64,000 bases of DNA from Rhizodiscina lignyota (taxonomy: Eukaryota > Ascomycota > Dothideomycetes > Aulographales > Rhizodiscinaceae): the NCBI GenBank assembly GCA_010015805.1, contig ML978124.1, positions 1,674,001-1,738,000 of the forward strand, in the 5' to 3' direction. This document shows positions 57,157-64,000 of the stretch, one piece after another (position 1 is the stretch's first letter; every line of letters begins with the position of its first letter). The translations under genes were made by a program, and so were the position numbers. A model generated the notes under the pieces. It made no database searches, was not told the DNA's origin, and was given only the letters and a program-made list of their open reading frames with translations.

Positions 57157-57932
57157 ATGGTGAGCTAATGCCCTGACGCTCTAAATGATCATGTCGAACG
57201 CACCCTGACAAACGAACCCAGAGCAGTACACTAGGCCCGCCCGCCAATGGCGGGCAACACAAGATCTTCATAGTCGAGCATCTTGACCCAGAGCTCGAGC
57301 AGTGGTCTGAGCTTGAATACAAGACCATTGCAGAAGAGTGTCACGCCTCTGGTGCGCAGTTCTGGCTTACGTCGGTTCCTCCGTCACTGCCTCTACCTAA
57401 AAGTCTTCAAGACAAGCAAGCTGAAGGCTTCAAAGTCGAGCAGCGCGGTGTAGAGGAGATCTTTGCTGAAAAGAAGGAGACTGTGTGTTTACTTGATCCA
57501 TCAGCTACGAAGGAGCTGGGTCCTGAAGATGGCAAGCAGTTCACTGTATTCCTGTTTGGGGGCATTCTTGGGGATGACCCGCCTCGAGACAGGACGTCAG
57601 AGCTCCGAAAGAAAGGCTTTCAGGGTCGAAGGCTAGGCCCCGTACAAATGACGACAGATACGGCAGTCCGTGTCACGAGAATCGTTGTCCAAAATGGCAC
57701 ACCATTGGATAAGATACCGTATGTGGACTATCCTGAGCTCAAAATTGATGAACATGAGAGCACGCAAATGCCATTTCGATATGTTGCGACTGAAAAGGGA
57801 GAGCCGGTTATGCCAAAGGTAAGATGTTCACAGTTACGCAATGGCGAGAGTGGTAAAAGCTAATTCAAGTCTCAGGGAATGCGGGAGCTCATCAAACTTG
57901 ACTCTGAGAAAGGTTTCGGCGAGCTCCTGTGA
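57157..57932 (+). CDS. SFM1: SPOUT protein-arginine methyltransferase SFM1
   Basis: Probable exons: 57157-57159, 57222-57818 and 57876-57932, giving 218 aa (213 in yeast). KIFIVEHLDPELEQWSELEY, CLLDPSATKELGPEDGKQF, FLFGGILGDDPPRDRTSELR and RRLGPVQMTTDTAVRVTRIV match SFM1 closely; the GGILGD and MTTDTA blocks form the knotted SAM site. Yeast Sfm1 monomethylates ribosomal protein Rps3. The body frame has no ATG, so the start must come from an upstream exon. The best choice is ATG directly followed by a GTGAGC donor, giving MSSTLGPPANGGQHKIFIVE. The first exon is the least certain part. Confidence 0.88.
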
Positions 57933-58475
57933 GTGCTGATCATACCTCCAGCGCAGACTCATTCAAGACGTTGCTCGATCCAAGAACATGCCTCAGACTC
58001 GTCGGAACTGCTCTGAAAGAAATATTAACGATGCATTGGGCAACTCGCAACGTGTGAACAAGCTTTATTTGATCACTTGGCTGCTCCCGAGTACCTGAAA
58101 CGGGGCGCTAAATGGGGCGTGTGTGACATGCATCGTGCATGAGGCAGATGTTAGATCGTCAGTTTCCATGTCTCAAGGTTCACGATTTGCAGGGGAAGCG
58201 AATATGTGGCGTTTTATACCCCTGATTCCCAGTGCATGCAGATGGACGCCCTGCAAGGTACGCTCGAGAAAATTGCAGCTTAGAATCACAAAAGATTTCA
58301 ATTGTAGTGATGTTTTTATTTATTTCCTTCAGATATGTCGTAGAGGTGCCGTACAATGCAAGCCCAAGCAAGTAATTCCCCACCTCAAAGCCATGTGATA
58401 TCCACTTCTTACTGAAGCGCCCTCAACTCCATCTCAGCATATCAAATGCTCCGATGTGCCCACTCGCGAGAGACT
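57933..58475. other. Intergenic between convergent SFM1 and ATX1
   Basis: 543 bp between two 3' ends. Nothing else recognised. Confidence 0.35.
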
Positions 58476-58791
58476 CTACTCCTGGAGCTCAACAGGCATC
58501 TCCTCGCCGTCAGCCTCGCCGGTATTGACCTTCTTGCCCGTCTTCTTGATTGTCTTCAGGACGGTCTGGTAGTTGAGGGTATCGTCGACGGTGTTGACAA
58601 CGGCAGTTTGGTTATCGAGCGAGACTTCGTAGTCCTTAACGCCTGTTTGAAATATGATTGTTAGAATGCGGTCTGCGGCGCGTGAGGAATGTGGCAAGCT
58701 TACCCTCGAGCTTCTTGAGCACACGATCGATGGCGCCAGAGCAGCCACCGCAGCTCATGGTGACGTTGAACTTGTAGTTGTGGGAAGACAT
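58476..58791 (-). CDS. ATX1: ATX1-type copper chaperone
   Basis: Two exons: 58791-58704 and 58642-58476, giving 84 aa. The single heavy-metal-associated domain begins HNYKFNVTMSCGGCSGAIDR, with the MxCxxC copper site, and continues GVKDYEVSLDNQTAVVNTVD and VLKTIKKTGKKV, the conserved Lys-rich loop. ATX1 carries Cu(I) from the cytosol to the P-type ATPase Ccc2 in the Golgi. A short acidic tail follows the domain. The intron has a GTAAGC donor and an AACAG acceptor. Confidence 0.95.
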
Positions 58792-59881
58792 CTTGGCTAG
58801 TATAGAAATTATGAAGGCAATGGTCCAAAGGGCTTAGATAGGGAATTTAAATGGCACGGCTGTTGATAGAGCGTTGGAAATAAAGAGACCTCGGACTTGA
58901 TGGCGTGCTCTAAGCCTGTATTTGTAATGCGGAATGAGAGAGGCGGTGGATCTGTCTGAGGTGAAAGGAAGCGGTGACACGGGAAGCTTTATATAGCCTA
59001 CAGTACGACGAATTGTTTCTCAGGAGCGAGAGGACAGGTGTATCGGCAAAATACGCGATACGCGATGAGCGGTTTTAGAGCTGGGTTCGCAGACACGGTT
59101 GGAGGTCGGTTTCGAGACCCTGCCGGTTCTGGAACAGAACGCCATTCACAGCCCGATTTGGGCTAGTGCTGTAGCAAAATATAGAACTTCATTGTTGTCA
59201 CATTACACACTCCTTGATCACTATTCACAACGCCATGTCTCCTTCGGGGCTTCTTCAACGAACACATTGCTTTGCTGGCGTCGCCCCCGTGGCTGAGACT
59301 TAGATCGTGAGAACCAGCGCGACAGCCACTTCTACGTCGACACCATGGAGTTGGATCCTTGTTGTCGGTTCTCGAATGCTATTTAACAGAGCTCCCGGAC
59401 TCCGATGGGCTAATCGAAGGCAGCGCTGTATTAGGGGCCCGTATATTATGTCAACGGCTAGAGTATCGATGAATGAGGGTCTATTAGAAACGCATCTTAC
59501 TGCCTCTCGTCTTGCGATGATATTGACAATGACTCTTCATTCATCCAAGGAGGAGTATGTGAGCACATCTATCCTTTAGGACAAAACTGCAGATCTCTTT
59601 TGTATATTCAAATTATCTTGAGAGTCGACTGTATCGACCAGATACGTGCGACTACCAAAAGAAAAGCCACCTTGCGACCGTTAGACCTAAAGATGCAGCT
59701 GGTTTAAGCCATTTCAAATGCAGACCACTCCTATTGGGCATTATCAATTTCGTTGCTGTATTTTGGTTCATGCTAATCGCACGAACCGCAATTTCTCGTC
59801 TCTTAAATTCCTCCACAACTTTCCTAGTCCACACTTTCAAAGTTATCTATTTCCCGTTTAGCTCGACGGCTTTCCCAAACC
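58792..59881. other. Divergent intergenic region of ATX1 and the first BTB gene
   Basis: 1.09 kb holding two promoters. No gene, RNA gene or repeat recognised. Confidence 0.4.
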
Positions 59882-60771
59882 ATGCCGAAGAAGAAGAGAG
59901 CAGATTTAGCTCGCGAGAGTCTGAACAGGGAACCGTCATTCGAGTAAGGTTATTTGAATCCCTTTGAAGGTCCTTGCTAACTCGGCCAAGGAATGGAAAA
60001 ATTGGCCCTTGCGGCATAATGATTCTCGCAGGCCCAGAAAAGAAACCATTTCTAATTCATAAGGATCTTGTTGCACACTACTCACCGTATTTCCGTTTTA
60101 TGATCGAAGGACACCCTTGGCGAGCTTGGGTAGCTGGAGAGGACTCCTCCATTCCGCTCGAAGATGTAAATCCTGCCACGGTCGGACTCTTTCAACAGTG
60201 GTTATACAGTTCTAAACTACCAAATCCCGTTTGCGACCGCCCTCATGATGACATCCACTATACTAGGAGCGATATAGAAGCCACGAGTCTTCACAAGACG
60301 GTGCTACTATACACGTTCGCGGAACAGTACGACACCCCTGCCCTCAAGTTAGCGACCATGAATTGGATTCTCAGATACGTCACTGTGAATTTCATGTTTT
60401 GTTATCCTTGGTACGAAACAGTCATCGTAGCATTTGCTAAGCTTGAAGAGAACGATCCTTTGCGGAGGCTATTCATCGAACTTTACGCCGACAGATGGAC
60501 TGGGTTTGAGGAGGACGCACAGCTTCGCTGCGCCCCTCGCCTACCGTCTGACTTCACATATGGCGTCATGAAGCTCAAGGGATAGCTGCAACATGAGGCA
60601 AGAGACATGTCATACGAGAGTCGGGAGAATTGGTGCGACTACCACGTTCACGCTGATGAGGCGGAGAAGAGTGCGTGTGCAGAGGCTCGCGACAAGGAGA
60701 TAAGCGGTTTAGAAGTCGAGTGCTATTGGACCGAGAGCGAGAGTGAAGGAGAAGATACGTCGCATAAGTAA
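59882..60771 (+). CDS. BTB/POZ domain protein with an in-frame UAG (first of a tandem pair)
   Basis: Two exons: 59882-59943 and 59991-60771. Translation starts MPKKKRADLARESLNREPSF. A BTB fold follows (MILAGPEKKPFLIHKDLVAH, YSPYFRFMIEG, NPATVGLFQQWLYSSKLP), then helices (YTFAEQYDTPALKLATMNWI). A TAG lies at 60583-60585 after 218 codons. The same frame then stays open for 61 codons to TAA at 60769-60771, and CDYHVHADEA there matches CDYHEHSDEA in the second BTB gene. So the part after TAG is old coding sequence. The gene either ends early, is read through (TAG is followed by C), or is decaying. Fungal BTB proteins of this kind have no assigned function. Confidence 0.78.
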
Positions 60772-61104
60772 TGAGGCTTGAGTGACTTCTGTCGGACAGT
60801 AGGCTCGAGTGCATTCCCTTGCAGTCGATGTACGCGGCAGTGGATTGGCATGCACCACGAGAAAGAGAACTATTAACAATTCACAGCGACATTCACAAAA
60901 TCCCTCCGTGCGCTCTGTGCACGTCATTACCTTGTTTGCAAACACACTCGTGTTTAAGTACAACACCTGTTCACATAACTTCAACCCATCTCGTGTTCTT
61001 TAGTCCAACACGTTTCAATCATCAAACAACACTCCTTACATTGGTCTACTCTATTGAAGCACTAGCTCTCCCCTTCATTCTTGCAACAGCCTTAACAGCA
61101 TATC
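60772..61104. other. Intergenic between the tandem BTB genes
   Basis: 333 bp that should hold the promoter of the second BTB gene. No recognised motif. Confidence 0.35.
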
Positions 61105-62009
61105 ATGGCGAACGTAGCTGGTACCGGCAAACAGCCGACTTTCAGGTGAGTGTAATTTGATTGGACTTAAAACTCGGCAATCTGATAAGACGTAGACATC
61201 TCACAATTCGTGGGGCGAAGATGGTGACTATCGAAGTTGGCCCCGAAAAACATCCATTCATCGCTCACAAAGACCTTCTCTGCTACCATTCGCCTTATTT
61301 TCGAGCTGCCTTCGAAGGTTCATTCATGGAAGCTCAACAAGGCAAAATCACACTTGACGAAGTGCTCCCAGAGACCTTTGGATGCTTTCTTGACTGGCTT
61401 TACATGGGCAAGATTCCATACGTACCGGGAAACGAGGTCGATTATTCTACTTCCTCAGACGCCGGCGCGACATCCGATAGCGATGACAATACCCCTTGGA
61501 AGGCGCTCTACACCTTTGCCGACCGCTACAACACCCCAAAGCTGAGAACTGTCATAATGGACAAGGTCTTGGCATATGTTAGAATTTGGAACTGGGTTCG
61601 CGATGGACCCGATGAACTGCTCGACTTGTACATCTTCGGAGATCGATTCGTCATCCCCGAACTCAAGCGAGCAATCATCGATAAGTGGATCTTTGTCTAT
61701 GATCACGCTCCAGAGTACGAACTCATCATCCGAGCCTACGCGGAGCTTCCAGAATCGTCGGGCTTACGGAAGCTCCTGGTCAACCTTAACATCAAGCATT
61801 TCGAGCAACGGTACGAAGGTGAGCTGCGAAAAGAGCTCCCTCGTCTATTCTTAGAGGATATGTATATTGGCTACGCAACAACTCGAAGAGGCATAAACAT
61901 CGATCCATGCGACTATCACGAACACTCCGATGAGGCGGACCGGAAAGATGCCAGTAGAAATGGAAAGCGTTGGGGTGAGAGAAAACGATGGATGTTCATA
62001 CAGGAGTAG
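61105..62009 (+). CDS. BTB/POZ domain protein (second of a tandem pair)
   Basis: Two exons: 61105-61145 and 61196-62009, giving 284 aa. After MANVAGTGKQPTFRHLTIRG the BTB fold reads MVTIEVGPEKHPFIAHKDLL, YHSPYFRAAFEGSFMEAQQG and LDEVLPETFGCFLDWLYMGK. A helical region follows (LYTFADRYNTPKLRTVIMDK, LYIFGDRFVIPELKRAIID). The basic C-terminus ends GERKRWMFIQE. BTB domains mediate dimerisation or Cullin-3 binding; the actual partner is unknown. It shares exon layout with its upstream neighbour, so the pair probably arose by tandem duplication, followed by marked divergence. Confidence 0.87.
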
Positions 62010-62318
62010 AGAGCCCGAGATACTTGCAAGCGTGGCCTCTTGCCCATTGTCTGCTGAAGTTTGCAAATTTCCGTGCTAGCTCAAACAAGGGCCCACGAAT
62101 GGTTAGAAGGTCCTGGGGAGGAAGCGAAATGATTTAGTACGACAGCCTTCACCAGGGCTAACCGACGACAGAGGACCATTGAAGATAGACTAAATTCCCT
62201 TTCCAAATCTAGCCTATGCACAATTAGTCCTTTCCTCCTGAAGAAGTTTGAGCTTGCAAAATCTGAAAAGTGATACACAAGGGCACTAAGACGAAATGTA
62301 CGATTATAGTACGTGTTT
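62010..62318. other. Intergenic between convergent BTB and DUF1223 genes
   Basis: 309 bp between two 3' ends. Nothing recognised. Confidence 0.35.
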
Positions 62319-63104
62319 CTAAATCCTCGCCGCTCCCACGACCCATCCACCGTGGCCTTTTTGCACCAACACTGCACCTCTCACCCCCAAATCCTGCCGC
62401 CGATCCAGAACGAAGACCTTCTCTCCCTCCTTCTCCTCAATCAACCCAACCCGTTCCACACTCTTCACCACGTTCAGATGCGGAAGCGTCTCTCCCTTAT
62501 TCTCTCCCCTTGTGATCTGCACGTCTTGTCTCTCCGGGTCGAACCACGCCACTACAACTTCCAGAGGCTCCGCATCGCTACTGAGCCCGGAAGCATTCAC
62601 AGTGACAATCGTATCTTCTCCATCACCAGTAACTACCGACACGCTGACGGGGAGCTGACTTCCAGCGGAACCGTCCCCCAGCAGCCGCTCCAAATCGCTC
62701 TTCCGGCTCCCAACGCCGCTCGCACGGCCGTTGACGATGACCTGCGGTGTGAACGCGGAGCGCAGGCTCATGCGACGAACATAATCTCGCTGCCGAGCGT
62801 CGAATGCAGAACTGCCGAAGGTGTCGGTCCAGCCGAGGTAGTCCCAGTATGTGACATGGTATGTCAGAAGGAGATAGTCTGTCTGGACTTGAGATGAGCT
62901 GGCGAGAGATATGAGGTTGTCGTTCGCTGGTGGACAAGAGTTGCAGCCTTGGGATTGGAAGAGCTCGACTACGGTAATGGGAAGGGAGGAGGAAGGAACA
63001 GTGGACGAGGATGCAGATATCGAATTGGGGGTGTAGGCCGGTGGTGTAGTCGGAGGAGCGGAGTCGGTATCGGTCGGGTGGATGCGACGGAATATGGCTT
63101 TCAT
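62319..63104 (-). CDS. DUF1223 thioredoxin-fold protein
   Basis: Intronless, 261 aa. The family hallmark TVVELFQSQGCNSCPPANDN places a C-x2-C pair (CNSC) after a beta strand, as in a thioredoxin-like fold. YHVTYWDYLGWTDTFGS and RQRDYVRRMSLRSAFTPQVI VNG are the other conserved blocks. The C-terminal half is beta-rich and ends VQKGHGGWVVGAARI. DUF1223 proteins occur in bacteria and fungi and have no settled role; an oxidoreductase-like function is only inferred from the Cys pair. The open frame continues upstream but 63104 is the first ATG. Confidence 0.88.
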   Translation of the reverse strand: MKAIFRRIHPTDTDSAPPTTPPAYTPNSISASSSTVPSSSLPITVVELFQSQGCNSCPPANDNLISLASSSQVQTDYLLLTYHVTYWDYLGWTDTFGSSAFDARQRDYVRRMSLRSAFTPQVIVNGRASGVGSRKSDLERLLGDGSAGSQLPVSVSVVTGDGEDTIVTVNASGLSSDAEPLEVVVAWFDPERQDVQITRGENKGETLPHLNVVKSVERVGLIEEKEGEKVFVLDRRQDLGVRGAVLVQKGHGGWVVGAARI

Positions 63105-64000
63105 CTTGAATACGTCCAAAAGAATACTCGGTAGATGATCTGCTCAGGTAGTACTTGCACGCGAGGAAGACACAGAGAGTGACGAGTTTGAAGAAAAGGA
63201 ATTGAGCGAATGGCGAACCTACATCTTGCATACCTATGGCATTCTTATACGGATTGATGCTTCATCAACGCCGAAGGAGACATGAAGTTGAGCATGTCAG
63301 ATGCCAAGGCCGTCGCGCTCAGCCACTTGAGGGACAAAATGATAGTGGAATCATTTGAGAGCTGGAGCACAGTCCATTCCACGTTTCCATATTAGCGGAT
63401 GATTCGTCAGCATGCCCAAGGGGAATATGATATTGTCTTCTGGTGCAATCGGGATACCAGAGCAGAGGACCAGCGATCAGAGAAGGCACAAGATGTGCAG
63501 CAAGTTCGATGAAGGACGAGTGGGGTTCCGAATCAAGAGGCGACAGTGACCTCACAATAACTAACGTGCATCCACGTGTGCCGAGCCACCCAGGGTAACG
63601 AGCCAAAAATTGGGTACTTCCACATGAGATCACTCTGAATTTCGCGTGCGCAGTGTATGTGATGCAATTCACCCTGATTCCTGTGGATGGGGCCTCCTAA
63701 AGTCCCGGAACACCTTCTAAGTAAAACTTGAAGCTGACGTTGCCGTCTCCCCGCCTGGTCTGTGAACATGAAGGGCTTCATCTCATCGAAATATAGCCTC
63801 GCATCACCACAGCTCCCATATCGAGCCATCTTCACTTGCGACACGCTAAAAATTGAAGTGTCCGACTCTTTAAACTGATCCCCCCGCTGGGAGACGGTCA
63901 TTAGAGATTGAATCATGCAACTTATCACGCCAAGAGGTACCTCCGACTCAAAACCGATATGATCCTAGTCGGCCTTAAAGCGTCACGCGCACGCTCAAAA
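63105..64000. other. Terminal stretch of the window: DUF1223 promoter, no clear gene
   Basis: 896 bp. A 131-codon minus frame (63533-63928) has no recognisable domain and starts without supporting context. A gene could run off the edge, but nothing here shows one. Confidence 0.35.

Noticed and set aside
63533-63928. 131-codon minus frame near the right edge
   Set aside because: No recognisable domain, no supporting splice pattern, and composition like a chance frame.

Overview
This is a 64 kb piece of a filamentous ascomycete nuclear chromosome (Pezizomycotina; a dothideomycete is my best guess from gene style). Genes are compact and lie on both strands. Introns are mostly 45-120 nt with GTRNGY donors, CTAAC branch sites close to the acceptor, and YAG ends. 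I modelled 33 protein genes and one nuclear tRNA gene. No rRNA, CRISPR array or intact mobile element was found. Exon boundaries below were read by eye from splice signals, reading frame and family conservation, so single boundaries may be off.

Layout. 0.2-10.3 kb: exportin CRM1, shugoshin SGO1, DASH subunit DAD2, the PP1 inhibitor YPI1 and the mitochondrial citrate carrier CTP1. SGO1 and DAD2 are divergent and share a 441 bp promoter. 10.6-19.8 kb: a GNAT acetyltransferase, a YFH7-like P-loop kinase, an orphan coiled-coil/zinc protein, RVS167 (BAR-SH3), an Acinus-like SAP/RRM protein, and an orphan with a C...C...H...H segment. 19.8-24.9 kb: a gene-poor stretch with one small Myb/SANT-like orphan and degenerate repeats. 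24.9-37.2 kb: IWR1, sphingolipid delta4-desaturase, an orphan, asparagine synthetase with an upstream Gcn4/CpcA site, the VAP protein SCS2, a UBA-UBX protein and a DUF1761-like membrane protein. 38.6-43.6 kb: a tRNA-Thr(CGT) gene, COQ2, a small HTH protein resembling the DNA-binding half of a Tc1/mariner transposase, and a nucleoside hydrolase. 44.1-52.3 kb: a 1,312-residue JmjC/zf-4CXXC_R1/AT-hook protein, an equilibrative nucleoside transporter and a hexose transporter. 53.3-63.1 kb: MYG1, endosulfine IGO1, the SPOUT methyltransferase SFM1, copper chaperone ATX1, two tandem BTB/POZ genes and a DUF1223 protein.

The most striking signal is the tRNA-Thr(CGT) gene at 38592-38723 (minus). Its cloverleaf is complete only after removing a 9 nt canonical anticodon-loop intron and also a 51 nt insert between positions 13 and 14 of the D arm. 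That insert looks exactly like one of this genome's spliceosomal introns: it starts GTAAGT, has a CTAAC branch site and ends CAG. It also splits the pol III A box. Other notable points are an in-frame UAG inside the first BTB gene with conserved coding sequence beyond it, an 8 nt microexon in the nucleoside hydrolase gene, and paired ACGCG motifs in the SGO1/DAD2 promoter.

Most of the genes are housekeeping and functionally unrelated to their neighbours. The one pairing that looks meaningful is SGO1/DAD2, both acting at the kinetochore/centromere in mitosis.
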